Below are positions 42,496-51,234 of a DNA stretch of 64,000 nucleotides, in pieces. Below the pieces are notes generated by a model. That model made no database searches and had not been told where the DNA came from. It saw only the letters and a list, made by a program, of their open reading frames with translations. The position numbers and the translations under genes were made by a program. The stretch spans positions 1,528,001 to 1,592,000 of the forward strand of contig NZ_CP091430.1 of NCBI RefSeq assembly GCF_024734895.1, given 5' to 3'. This stretch comes from Paenibacillus spongiae (GTDB lineage: Bacteria; Bacillota; Bacilli; Paenibacillales; Paenibacillaceae). Positions within the stretch are counted from its first letter, which is position 1. Every line of letters begins with the position of its first letter.

Positions 42496-43752
42496 TTATT
42501 CCTTCGTAGGATCCTTTATAGAGCCAAGAAAGACGAGCGCCCCGGTCTTCTGTTCCTCAACGGCAAAGAAGAACGGGCGGTTCACGGTCATTCTGAAGTC
42601 ATATTGGGGGCTTTCAGAGCTTCCATCCATCTGTATGGAAGTGACAGCCGCTGCTTCCGTTCCTTGCTCATTCACTTCAATAAACGCTTTATGCACCACA
42701 TTACCGATGAATAGAGTGGATTGATCTTTGATCATCCCGGAAAAGTCAGCATGTTCCGAGGCGAATGCCTCCTTCATGCCAAGTGATTGGAGAGCATCAT
42801 TCAACTTGGCTTTATAAGTTATATTGAACCGTGGAAGCTCGATAATGCCTTTGCCTTCGGTGTATCCGCTCCTCCACATCTCCGGCTTCCGGAGCAGCTC
42901 AGCTTCCAGTTCGTCAAGCGTGACTTCTTCCCCAGGCAAGACAATGATCATATTCCACGTGCCTTGTGAATAAGGGAGCCGGATTGCCTCATAACGGCCG
43001 CCGCCGTTCAAATATTCAAAGTTGTCCGTCTGACGCATCATCGGAACGGTGACGGTTGATCCGCCCATAAGCCGGAACGGCGCGTCATGAGTCGCATCTG
43101 CCTCGAACGCCTTCTGCCACCCGGCTTTGAAATAAATCGCATTCATTAAGAGAAGCCGTGTTTGGTCAGGAATCGATGATTCGAGGATTCGATCGATTTT
43201 CTTACGGGTTTGTTTCTTTACCCATTTATTAATCGTATGGACGGCACTTTCAGCGGAAAAGTCCAGTTCGTGTATTTGGGCATCGAAATATCGTTTGTTT
43301 TGCTCAACGAACGCTTCGTTAAGCGAGATTCCTTTCCTGAGCCAGAGCGCGTTAGCGATATCGAGTTCTACCTCGGGATCGGATTGTTCCAGTAGATGGC
43401 GCAAAACCTGGCTCCCTTGATTAATAGCCTCAAGGGCGATGTCATCTGTCTGCAATGCTGCCTTCATTTCTTTTAAAGTATTGCCCCCAGCGCCGTTCAT
43501 CGCCAGCGAGAGAGCAAACGTCATACTGAGGGGGGAGACGAATACGTTATCGCCCCGGGCTTCCTGGAGTAATTGTTCCGTCATTTGCAGTGAAAATTTA
43601 TTGTATGCCTGGATCTGACGAACATTAACATCCGAATTCGTAAAGGTGAGCTTTTTGGAGTCGTTACCGCAGCCGACCGTCATAACCAGAATCATAATGG
43701 CTAGTAATGCAGCCGCTGTTCTCATCCCAATACATAATGTCTTTGAATGCAT
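42496..43752 (-). CDS. serpin lipoprotein
   Basis: A 418-residue serine protease inhibitor of the serpin fold, with an N-terminal signal and lipobox (TVGC, Cys near residue 28), so it is likely displayed on the outer membrane face of the cell. Landmarks: NVFVSPLSMTFALSLAMNGAGGNTLKEM, LMNAIYFKAGWQ, LPRFNITYKAKLNDALQSLGM and the C-terminal NRPFFFAVEE. The reactive-centre hinge EVNEQGTEAAAVT follows the rule for inhibitory serpins (small residues at P12-P9); by counting 17 residues from the hinge Glu, P1 falls at about Ser in DGSSES. The target is unknown. Confidence 0.92.
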   Translation of the reverse strand: MHSKTLCIGMRTAAALLAIMILVMTVGCGNDSKKLTFTNSDVNVRQIQAYNKFSLQMTEQLLQEARGDNVFVSPLSMTFALSLAMNGAGGNTLKEMKAALQTDDIALEAINQGSQVLRHLLEQSDPEVELDIANALWLRKGISLNEAFVEQNKRYFDAQIHELDFSAESAVHTINKWVKKQTRKKIDRILESSIPDQTRLLLMNAIYFKAGWQKAFEADATHDAPFRLMGGSTVTVPMMRQTDNFEYLNGGGRYEAIRLPYSQGTWNMIIVLPGEEVTLDELEAELLRKPEMWRSGYTEGKGIIELPRFNITYKAKLNDALQSLGMKEAFASEHADFSGMIKDQSTLFIGNVVHKAFIEVNEQGTEAAAVTSIQMDGSSESPQYDFRMTVNRPFFFAVEEQKTGALVFLGSIKDPTKE

Positions 43753-43907
43753 TGTATCCCCCCCATAAGCTTCTATTTGTCGTTATTGACGCTTATATAA
43801 GGATGGAGGTTACAGTTTTTGGTATATATATTCGAAAAAGACTTAACAGGTCAACTTCCCTGTGATAATCTGGTTAGAGCGATCACATGTTCGGGAGGAT
43901 AGAATTC

Positions 43908-45677
43908 ATGGTGCAGAATAAACAGAAGGTAACTATAGGACAGTACTATGAGCTGCTGCGCCGGTATTTGCTTCCGCAGAAGAGGGCGCTGATCGGATTA
44001 GCCCTGCTGCTGTTTACATCCATCGGGCTGCAGCTCATCAATCCGCAGATCATTCGATTTTTCATCGATACCGCTCAATCGCAAGGAGAGCTGAAACCGC
44101 TGTTCTATGCGGCAGGGATATTTATCGGCTTCTCGATTGTGCACCAGGTGGTATCCGTTCTGGCAACTTATATAAGCGAGAACGTCGCATGGAAGACGAC
44201 CAACACGCTTCGCGGCGATTTGGCGGAGCATTGCTTGTCCCTGGACATGTCGTTTCATAAATCACACACATCGGGTGCGATTATCGAACGGGTGGACGGC
44301 GACGTGAATGCGCTCAGCAATTTCTTCTCCAGCATGATCATTCATCTCGTAGGGAACATACTGCTGATGGCAGGGATCATCATTCTGCTCTTCCGGGAAA
44401 ATTGGCTTATCGGGATCGGGATGACGGTGTTCGTCGTATTTGCCGTCTACATCATTCAATGGATTCGCAAATTCGCTGTGCCGGTCTGGGCAAAGTGGAG
44501 ACAGATGAATGCCGAGTTCTATGGCTTTATCGGCGAACAGCTTGAAGGCACGGAGGATATCCGCGCGAACGGAGCGGAAGGATTCGTCATGAACCGGTTC
44601 TATGCGCTGGTGAATCGGATGCTGCCGGTACGAATGAAAGCGTTTCTAGGCTTCGCGATGATGTGGAACACGACAATTATCGTTTTCGCAATCGGGAATG
44701 CCCTGGCATTCGCCGTCAGCGCCTACTTGTGGAAGAGCCAAGCGATCACGCTTGGAACAGTATATTTAATCTTCTATTACACGGAACTGTTAGCCAAGCC
44801 TATCGAGAAAATCCGAACGCAGATGGAAGACCTGCAGCGGGCCGATGCTAGCATTTCGCGCATCCGTGAGTTGTTCGCCACCCCATCGTTAATACAAGAC
44901 GGTGCCGGAGCAGCCCTTCCCGAGGGCCCGTTAGGAGTTGAATTTCGTGACGTAACATTCAGCTACGATCGCGATGTCGATGATACGCCAACGCTGGACA
45001 GGCTGCAGATCGCGCTTCAGCCCGGCGAAGTGCTTGGTTTATTGGGGCGGACCGGCAGCGGCAAATCTACGCTGGCCCGTCTGCTGCTGCGTTTCTACGA
45101 TCCGCAGCAAGGAGTTATCGCGATTGGAGGCGTCGATATACGCCAATGCAAGTTGAATGCGCTCCGCAAACGGGTCGCCTTGGTAACCCAAACGATCGAA
45201 ATCATGGAAGGAACGGTCCGCGATAATTTGACCTTCTACGATGAATCGATCCTGGACGATAAAATATTGGAAGTATTAGCGGATCTGGGACTGCAGGAGT
45301 GGTATGAAGCATTGCCGGGCGGATTGGATACGAAGCTGGCCTCGGGAGGAGGCGGATTATCTGCCGGGGAGGCGCAGCTGCTTGCATTCGCCCGCGTATT
45401 TCTAACGAATCCGGGATTAATCATTATGGATGAAGCTTCTTCGCGGCTTGACCCGCTAACCGAGCAGAGGATCGAGAACGCGATTGGCAAACTGCTCGCC
45501 AATCGTTCTTGCATTATTATCGCGCATCGGTTAACGACCGTTCAGCGGGCCGACCATATTCTCATTTTGGAGAATGGCAGTGTGATTGAATCAGGCCGAA
45601 GATCCGAGCTTGCAGCTGATCCGGGATCACGGTTCAGCCGCATGCTTTCAACCGGGCTTGAGGAGGTGTTGGTATGA
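43908..45677 (+). CDS. ABC exporter half-transporter, consensus ATPase partner
   Basis: A 589-residue fusion of six membrane helices (about 20-310) and an ABC ATPase. Walker A LLGRTGSGKSTLARLLLRF, a changed signature LSAGEAQLLAFARVF, Walker B LIIMDEASSRLD with the catalytic Glu, and H-loop IAHRL. Coupled by ATGA to the second half-transporter. The altered signature (LSAGE) faces the partner's Walker A in the heterodimer. ATG 43908 has GGGAGGA 8 bp upstream. The substrate is unknown. Confidence 0.92.
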   Translation: MVQNKQKVTIGQYYELLRRYLLPQKRALIGLALLLFTSIGLQLINPQIIRFFIDTAQSQGELKPLFYAAGIFIGFSIVHQVVSVLATYISENVAWKTTNTLRGDLAEHCLSLDMSFHKSHTSGAIIERVDGDVNALSNFFSSMIIHLVGNILLMAGIIILLFRENWLIGIGMTVFVVFAVYIIQWIRKFAVPVWAKWRQMNAEFYGFIGEQLEGTEDIRANGAEGFVMNRFYALVNRMLPVRMKAFLGFAMMWNTTIIVFAIGNALAFAVSAYLWKSQAITLGTVYLIFYYTELLAKPIEKIRTQMEDLQRADASISRIRELFATPSLIQDGAGAALPEGPLGVEFRDVTFSYDRDVDDTPTLDRLQIALQPGEVLGLLGRTGSGKSTLARLLLRFYDPQQGVIAIGGVDIRQCKLNALRKRVALVTQTIEIMEGTVRDNLTFYDESILDDKILEVLADLGLQEWYEALPGGLDTKLASGGGGLSAGEAQLLAFARVFLTNPGLIIMDEASSRLDPLTEQRIENAIGKLLANRSCIIIAHRLTTVQRADHILILENGSVIESGRRSELAADPGSRFSRMLSTGLEEVLV

Positions 45678-47470
45678 GTACATTGACCTTTCTATGGAAG
45701 TTAATCATGTATCGGCCCTATCGGTACAGTGCCAACGCTGTTGCATGGACACTCATTTATTTGGCGCCGATTGCTCCAGGTCTTATCACCAAGCAGTTCT
45801 TCGACTCCTTAACGGGTGAATCCGCCGTTGCCTATGGCACTTGGGGCATTATTGCGCTGCTGCTGGGAGCGGCTGTCGCTCGCGTAATGCTGATCATTGT
45901 CGGTTTCATTACGGATGTACAATTCCGGTTCAGAATGGGCATGCTGCTCAGACGTAACGTGCTGGAGCATGTCCTGAAACAGCCGGGAGCCCGGGCAATC
46001 CCTTGCTCGCCCGGCGAGGCGATCAGTCATTTTCGGGACGACGTCGATCAGACGGAAGAAGCGGTGAGCTGGTCCGTTGATTCGTTCGGGATGACCTGCT
46101 TCGCAGCCGTTTCCTGCTTCATACTGATCCGGATCGACGCACAGATGACGCTATTCGTATTTTTGCCTCTCGTTCTCGTCGTAACCGCAGCACAGCTGGC
46201 TACGTCACGGCTGCAAAAATATCGCGCCGCGAGCCGGGAAGCAACATCTAAAGTAACCGGCGCGATAAGCGAGATGTTCGGCAACGTGCAGGCCATTCAG
46301 GTCGCAGGCGCAGAGCACCGGGTGGCGCAGCGCTTCAGACGTCTGGGGGACGAACGCCGGAAGACGATGCTGAAGGATCGATTAATGACGGAAGTATTGG
46401 ATTCGATCTTCTCCAATTCCGTTAATCTGGGCACAGGGCTGATTCTGCTGCTAGCCGCTCAGAAAATGAGGGACGGATCGTTCTCCGTCGGCGACTTCGC
46501 CGTGTTTGTCTACTACTTAACTTTCGTGACGCAGTTCATCACGAACTTCGGCAAGTTCCTGACCTTCTTCAAACAGATGAGCGTAGCGCTCGACCGTCTG
46601 ACAGCCTTGCTCCAGGGCGCTTCAGCCAAGGTGCTGACCGTATTCAACCCGCTTTACCTTTCCAAGGGGGAGCGAAATGCAAGACCGGCCAAGGCAGAAG
46701 GGGTCAAGCTGGAGAATGCAATATCAGCGAGAGTGGATGAGTCCAGGCTCGATCGAATTGAATTGAACGGTTTAAGCTATCGATATCCGGATACGGGAAG
46801 AGGCATTAGAAATATAAACCTTACGCTTGAGCGCGGCTCCTTTACCGTGATTACAGGTACAATCGGATCAGGCAAGACGACGCTCGTACGCGCGCTGCTC
46901 GGACTGCTGCCGGTTACGGAAGGGACCGTCCGCTGGAACGGCAGGATCGTCGAGGATTTAGGCGCATTCTTCATCCCGCCCAGAAGCGCGTATACGGCAC
47001 AAATGCCAAGATTGTACAGTGACACTTTGCGCAACAACATCTTGCTAGGACTGTCTGAGCATGATGGCAATCTTGCGAGGGCGATTCATGCCGCTGTCAT
47101 GGAGTATGATGTAGAGCATTTACAGCTGGGGCTGGACACGATGATTGGGCCGCGCGGAGTCAAGCTGTCAGGCGGACAGGCGCAAAGAACGGCAGCGGCA
47201 AGAATGCTGGTGCGCGACGCCGAGCTGTACGTGTTTGACGATTTATCCAGCGCACTCGATGTCGAGACGGAGCAGAAGCTGTGGGACCGCCTGTTTGCCG
47301 CCCGAGGCGATGCTACATGCCTTGTCGTGTCGCACCGTAAAGCGGCGCTAGCCCATGCAGACCAGATCATCGTAATGGAGGATGGGCGAATCGAAGCCGA
47401 AGGGACGGCGGAACAGCTCCTGCAAAGCAGCGATTCATTCAGGAAGCTGTGGTTCGGAGAGGCTTCGTAG
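45674..47470 (+). CDS. ABC exporter half-transporter, degenerate-site partner
   Basis: A 598-residue transmembrane plus ATPase protein. Walker A ITGTIGSGKTTLVRALLG, canonical signature LSGGQAQRTAAARMLV, but Walker B reads YVFDDLSSALD, with Asp in place of the catalytic Glu, and the H-loop is VVSHRKAAL. A linker of about 60 residues rich in charged residues joins the two domains (about 305-360). Together with the upstream gene it should form a heterodimer with one active and one degenerate ATP site, as in TM287/288-type exporters. Confidence 0.92.
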   Translation: MSTLTFLWKLIMYRPYRYSANAVAWTLIYLAPIAPGLITKQFFDSLTGESAVAYGTWGIIALLLGAAVARVMLIIVGFITDVQFRFRMGMLLRRNVLEHVLKQPGARAIPCSPGEAISHFRDDVDQTEEAVSWSVDSFGMTCFAAVSCFILIRIDAQMTLFVFLPLVLVVTAAQLATSRLQKYRAASREATSKVTGAISEMFGNVQAIQVAGAEHRVAQRFRRLGDERRKTMLKDRLMTEVLDSIFSNSVNLGTGLILLLAAQKMRDGSFSVGDFAVFVYYLTFVTQFITNFGKFLTFFKQMSVALDRLTALLQGASAKVLTVFNPLYLSKGERNARPAKAEGVKLENAISARVDESRLDRIELNGLSYRYPDTGRGIRNINLTLERGSFTVITGTIGSGKTTLVRALLGLLPVTEGTVRWNGRIVEDLGAFFIPPRSAYTAQMPRLYSDTLRNNILLGLSEHDGNLARAIHAAVMEYDVEHLQLGLDTMIGPRGVKLSGGQAQRTAAARMLVRDAELYVFDDLSSALDVETEQKLWDRLFAARGDATCLVVSHRKAALAHADQIIVMEDGRIEAEGTAEQLLQSSDSFRKLWFGEAS

Positions 47471-47498
47471 TGGTGAGATTCGAGGGACGTTTACGAGA

Positions 47499-47526
47499 AA
47501 GACGCACACACGGTGCGTCTTTTGTC
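47499..47526 (+). terminator. terminator of the ABC exporter operon
   Basis: AGACGCAC (47500-47507) pairs with GTGCGTCT (47513-47520), then TTTTG. Confidence 0.8.
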
Positions 47527-47592
47527 TTGTACCGCCTTGAAATTCCGGACAAACTAGCCAGGAAGGGGAGATGCCATTGTCCCTTCCTGGCT

Positions 47593-47609
47593 CTTATAAC
47601 CACTATCCC
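47593..47609 (+). repeat. CTTATRRCCACTATCCC motif, copy 1
   Basis: CTTATAACCACTATCCC, followed 21 bp later by CTAAGTTAGCACGC. The same two blocks occur inverted at 49685-49720. Confidence 0.55.
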
Positions 47610-47847
47610 GATGCCTCAGGAAGTAATTCAGCTAAGTTAGCACGCAGCAGTCAACCGCAATCATTAACTCTCTAGACGTATGTTCAGGATACTCTATTCG
47701 GATTTATGAATAATGAAATAAAGTTATTGAATATATGATCGGATAATAGGAGTGGATACGATATGTTCCTGAAACATATGATCAAGAATGAGCATTTGAG
47801 CATCCTCGGATTCCCGCCTTCCTGCAGTGAACACATCCCTTTATTCC

Positions 47848-47864
47848 TTATGGCCACTATCCCT
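47848..47864 (+). repeat. CTTATRRCCACTATCCC motif, copy 2
   Basis: CTTATGGCCACTATCCC followed by TAACGCTCAGTTT, a second partial copy in the same direction. Confidence 0.5.
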
Positions 47865-48136
47865 AACGCTCAGTTTATATAAAAAAACTGCAATGAAGCT
47901 GTATATTCGCTCTGCTGGTTTTACGACAGATCAGGACAGAAGTGATTCCAAACGAAAAAATGATCACTGAAGCGCCGAAAAGTCTGAAAGTTCATCAATG
48001 GGCGACCGAACTTCTTACTCAATTTAATCCTGCTCATAGTTTGTGATGAGTTCTATAAATAGGCATGGGCAAAAATATAAGCGCAACGGAAATAAACAGT
48101 TCTGTGTGCAGCAGCATACTGAAAGAGTATGTATAT

Positions 48137-49048
48137 TCAAGCAGCATAAAGATGACCGGTGTGATGCGGAGCGGAAGAGTCTCGATGAATTAAGGCTTTG
48201 TAGGTAATGGAAGGTCGTGTAGCGCATAAATGCAAGAGTTGGTCCAATGTTGACTGTTTCTTATTGGAATAGTTGATAATGAAGCAATATTCATCTAAAT
48301 AAGCTTGCAGGTGCTTGCCGCCAATGCCGTGGAAATTTGCGTTTATTCGGAGGTTGGCCTCTTTACATAGGTTGAATAAGGGGCTGAAGCTGAATTTCGG
48401 ATAACGAAGCTTTACGATTGTCACGTCTTCAGTAAGAGGATCAACATTATTTTTCAAAAATCCATCTATGCCGGACCGAAGAATGTTGGTTTGCGAAATA
48501 TGTACTTTGGGTACCTGTTTAATTTTGACGTACGTGATCTTTCCCTGTGCATCTAATGAAGCGCCGCTTAGCAGCGGATGTTCTTGAGGGTGCGATAGAC
48601 GATAAGGATTATATGGCTTGCCGTATAGGGCTGCGTTGACTTTGACGTTTCCGTTAAGAATCTCTATCGAATCGGCTTGGCTTATTACATTGCGCAGCTT
48701 GTGAAGGATTAGCCAGGCGGTTTTGTAGGTAACCTGAACAAGCTCTGCCAGAAGCGTAGCGTTAATGTCTATGGATGGATTAGCGACCAAGTATATGGCC
48801 TGGAACCACTTATGCAATGGCGTCCTGCTTCCTTCCATTACCGTTGAGGAGATAAGGGAAGCCTGATGGTGGCAGGAACGGCATTCGAATAACGGAAGTC
48901 TACGAGTTCTAATCGTATAGGCCAAATGATGTCCGCAGCGGGGACAATGATAACCGTGAGGCCATTTCTCCGCATATAGAATATCGATACATGCTTCTTC
49001 GCAATTGTAGGTTTGACGGATCTCCTCAAAGTTCATCGATATGTCCAT
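48137..49048 (-). CDS. IS1595/ISXO2-like transposase homologue without catalytic residues
   Basis: A 303-residue protein laid out like ISXO2-type transposases: zinc ribbon (CPRCGHH, FECRSCHH), then STVMEGSRTPLHKWFQAIYLVA, YKTAWLILHKLR, and a C-terminal KHLQAYLDEYCFIINY. But the first catalytic Asp motif (usually VDETYVGG-like) reads VKVNAALYGK, and the other acidic positions are not recognisable. It is an intact frame with a good ribosome binding site (GGGGGGA, 7 bp before ATG 49048), so it is either a domesticated DNA-binding protein or a decaying element. Motif copies bracket it in inverted orientation. Confidence 0.7.
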   Translation of the reverse strand: MDISMNFEEIRQTYNCEEACIDILYAEKWPHGYHCPRCGHHLAYTIRTRRLPLFECRSCHHQASLISSTVMEGSRTPLHKWFQAIYLVANPSIDINATLLAELVQVTYKTAWLILHKLRNVISQADSIEILNGNVKVNAALYGKPYNPYRLSHPQEHPLLSGASLDAQGKITYVKIKQVPKVHISQTNILRSGIDGFLKNNVDPLTEDVTIVKLRYPKFSFSPLFNLCKEANLRINANFHGIGGKHLQAYLDEYCFIINYSNKKQSTLDQLLHLCATRPSITYKALIHRDSSAPHHTGHLYAA

Positions 49049-49357
49049 TCGATTGTCCCCCCCAAAAAAAACTGTAAAAGAAAGCCTGCACACTTGATAG
49101 TAAGGAAGATTGAGCTTGGATTTTTTGAAAAACAGGAACATTTGTTCTCTTTTATTTTATAGAACAGACGTTCTTAAATCAAGTGAAATCTTGTTCATTT
49201 ATAATTTTTACAATGGTCGATTAGAAGTTCTTAACCGTCCGTTATTACTGGGAATGGAGGGATGGAAGAGATATAAGAAAAGCTGGAAGTAGAAAGCATG
49301 AAACAGGAAAGTAAAGTAGAGGCGAAGGATGCATGACGCAGAATGCAGGGAGGAGTG

Positions 49358-49597
49358 AAGCAGAGCAACAAAGACGCGGTATGCACGACACAGTGAAGCA
49401 GAGCATCGGAGACGCGGTGTGCAGGAAACAGCTAAGCAGAGCAACAGAGACGAGGTATGCAGGAAACAGCAGAGCGGAGCAACAGAGATGCGGTATGCAG
49501 GAAACAGCAAAGCAGAGCAACAGGGACGCGGTATTTAGGAAACAGCGAAGCAGAGCAACAGAGACGCGGTATGCTGGAAACAGCTAAGCAGAAGCCA
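49358..49597. repeat. 38-bp minisatellite, six copies plus a partial seventh
   Basis: Units begin at 49358, 49396, 49434, 49472, 49510 and 49548, with a seventh starting at 49586, exactly 38 bp apart. The unit begins AAGCAGAGCAACAGAGACGC and ends near CAGGAAACAGC. Copies differ at several positions each. There are no spacers, so it is not a CRISPR array, and 38 is not a multiple of 3. Confidence 0.92.
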
Positions 49598-49703
49598 GTA
49601 ATGAAGGAAGCAATGAGGGCAATGCTGCAATGATACATAGAAAAAATATGCAGAAAAATAAACTAGTAGTGTGAATATGAAAATGGGTGCTAACTGAGTT
49701 GAG

Positions 49704-49720
49704 GGGATAGTGGTCATAAG
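49704..49720 (-). repeat. CTTATRRCCACTATCCC motif, inverted copy 3
   Basis: Reverse complement reads CTTATGACCACTATCCC, with GGTGCTAACTGAG just left of it (reverse complement CTCAGTTAGCACC), matching copy 1. Confidence 0.55.
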
Positions 49721-49810
49721 AAAAAAACAGGGATTATTTGTTGAAAAAGGAGGTTTACATAACCACAATATCACATTTCTAACGAACGACAGGACCGACG
49801 AGAACAATAA

Positions 49811-49862
49811 TATGACGACCCTCGCTCCGTCAATCATTTGTCGAGGAGGAGGGTCGTCATCC
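49811..49862 (-). terminator. hairpin after the CvfC-like gene
   Basis: ATGACGACCCTC (49811-49822) pairs with GAGGGTCGTCAT (49850-49861). It lies just downstream of the minus-strand gene ending at 49881. Confidence 0.55.
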
Positions 49863-49880
49863 GATCGTTGCTTCGTGAAG

Positions 49881-51047
49881 TTAGTTTTTATCTTGGCTGC
49901 GTGTGCGGGCGGTCATCTGCTGCCATACGGAGCCGGCAGCTTCTTCACCGCGCTCGATTCGCTCCATTGCCATGCGGGCTTGTAGGCGGACTTCGAATTC
50001 GGCATCGTCAGCTGCTTGGCGCAATGATTCCAGAGCCGATTCATCCCCGATCTCGTAAAGGAATCGGGCCGCGCGCCAACGTACCAGCTTGTTGGAATCG
50101 CTTAGCGATTCTATCATAGGTCCAATCGCTGCCGGGTCACCCAGATCGGACAGCGTGTCACCGGCGGTACGCCGAACGGAAGCGGAACTGTCACGCAGGG
50201 CGGTGAATAAGAGGGGGAGCGCTTCCGGGATGCGAAGGTCGCCCAAGTATACGACGGCAAGCCTCCGGATGGAGACATTGTCGTCCGACAATGCTTGTTC
50301 AAGCTGCGGCAGCATCTCGGGCTGTGGAGTCGTACGCGAAAGGGCTTCGTAGCGGACGTTCCAGTCCGGCGAAGCCATCCGCTCCGCAAGCTGCTCTGCG
50401 GTTAACGGCTCTGGCCGCACAGATACCGCGGGTGCATTGGTATCGGAAGCAGTGCCGCCTTGTGCGATTGCAGACGCGACTAGTTCGTCGAGGCGCTCCT
50501 GCGGATAAGCGGCTACGAGCTCCTTCACGATCTCAGCGGCGATCTCTTCAGGTTCGCCATACCGGACGCCAAGCTCTTCAAGCTTCCGTTCGCGAATCAT
50601 TGTAGCTCCCGCAGCAGCTGTGACCGCCTCTGCATATGCCGCAGGCATCGCAGCGCGAACCTCGCGATCGCCCATGCGAACCCGCACCTGCATCGGAATA
50701 TCCCGATACATTTGTACCAAGGCATGCGCTTCGCCGAAGCTCTCGGCCGCTGGTTCCTGACCGGACTCAGAGCGGCCTTCTGATCCTTCACCGGCCTGCA
50801 GCAGAGTTCTTGCTTCAGCCAATATTCGTTCCCAGTCAGCGCCGGGCTTACGGTCGAGCGCTATGAAATCGGCCGTTCGGAACAAGCGGCGAACGCCATC
50901 GATGGCGAGCAAGCCGCGCAGCGATTCCGGTGCGGACGCCGCATCGGCAGCTGTATAGGTGTCACGGCGTCCGTGAGGATGCATCTCGTCGACATTGAGT
51001 TTCATCGTATTTGGACTTGGCGTCGGTTCAATATATATTAAACGCAT
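49881..51047 (-). CDS. CvfC-like protein: Nfu N-domain plus HEAT repeats
   Basis: A 388-residue protein like the conserved virulence factor C family (YpgR-like). The N-terminal part (about 1-85) matches the scaffold domain of NFU proteins (IYIEPTPSPNTMKLNV, GVRRLFRTADFIALDRKPGADW). The C-terminal part (about 215-370) holds several HEAT repeats (RRLAVVYLGDLRIPEALPLL, VRRTAGDTLSDLGDPAAIGP, VRWRAARFLYEIGDESALES). It lacks the cluster-binding C-terminal NFU domain. The molecular role is unknown. ATG 51047 has GGAGGG upstream. Confidence 0.85.
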   Translation of the reverse strand: MRLIYIEPTPSPNTMKLNVDEMHPHGRRDTYTAADAASAPESLRGLLAIDGVRRLFRTADFIALDRKPGADWERILAEARTLLQAGEGSEGRSESGQEPAAESFGEAHALVQMYRDIPMQVRVRMGDREVRAAMPAAYAEAVTAAAGATMIRERKLEELGVRYGEPEEIAAEIVKELVAAYPQERLDELVASAIAQGGTASDTNAPAVSVRPEPLTAEQLAERMASPDWNVRYEALSRTTPQPEMLPQLEQALSDDNVSIRRLAVVYLGDLRIPEALPLLFTALRDSSASVRRTAGDTLSDLGDPAAIGPMIESLSDSNKLVRWRAARFLYEIGDESALESLRQAADDAEFEVRLQARMAMERIERGEEAAGSVWQQMTARTRSQDKN

Positions 51048-51234
51048 TGTTGTAATCCCTCCCCAATACATTTGAATCACGTTTCACTGATTATTTTATC
51101 GAAAATAACCGGGAGATGCGAATTTCACCTTCCGTCTTCCTTTATTTGCGTTGTTCGTTCATGGTTGGTATCGTAGAAGGTAAATGTAGTCGCTGCCGCC
51201 GATTCGACGGCAGGAGTCGTAATAAGGAGGAAAC

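Larger units (their letters stand above)
47527..48136. other. gene-poor region with repeated motif copies
   Basis: No supported gene. It holds two copies of the CTTATRRCCACTATCCC motif (47593-47609 and 47848-47864) and short AT-rich stretches. A 39-codon open frame at 47763 covers one motif copy and is not convincing. It looks like decayed mobile DNA next to the IS1595-like gene. Confidence 0.45.
49049..49880. other. gene-poor region with a minisatellite
   Basis: No supported gene. It contains the 38-bp tandem repeat (49358-49595), the third inverted motif copy (49704-49720) and a large hairpin (49811-49861). Open frames on both strands over the repeats arise from the repeat itself and are not called. 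Confidence 0.5.

Noticed and set aside
47763..47882. 39-codon peptide upstream of the IS1595-like gene
   Set aside because: Covers a repeated non-coding motif copy and has no supporting features beyond an open frame.
49208..49587. Cys/Leu-rich or Gln/Arg-rich repeat proteins encoded over the minisatellite
   Set aside because: Open on both strands and in several frames only because of the 38-bp period; no start signals or conserved domains.
49358..49597. Possible CRISPR array
   Set aside because: The 38-bp units are contiguous with no unique spacers and diverge along their whole length; no cas genes are near.
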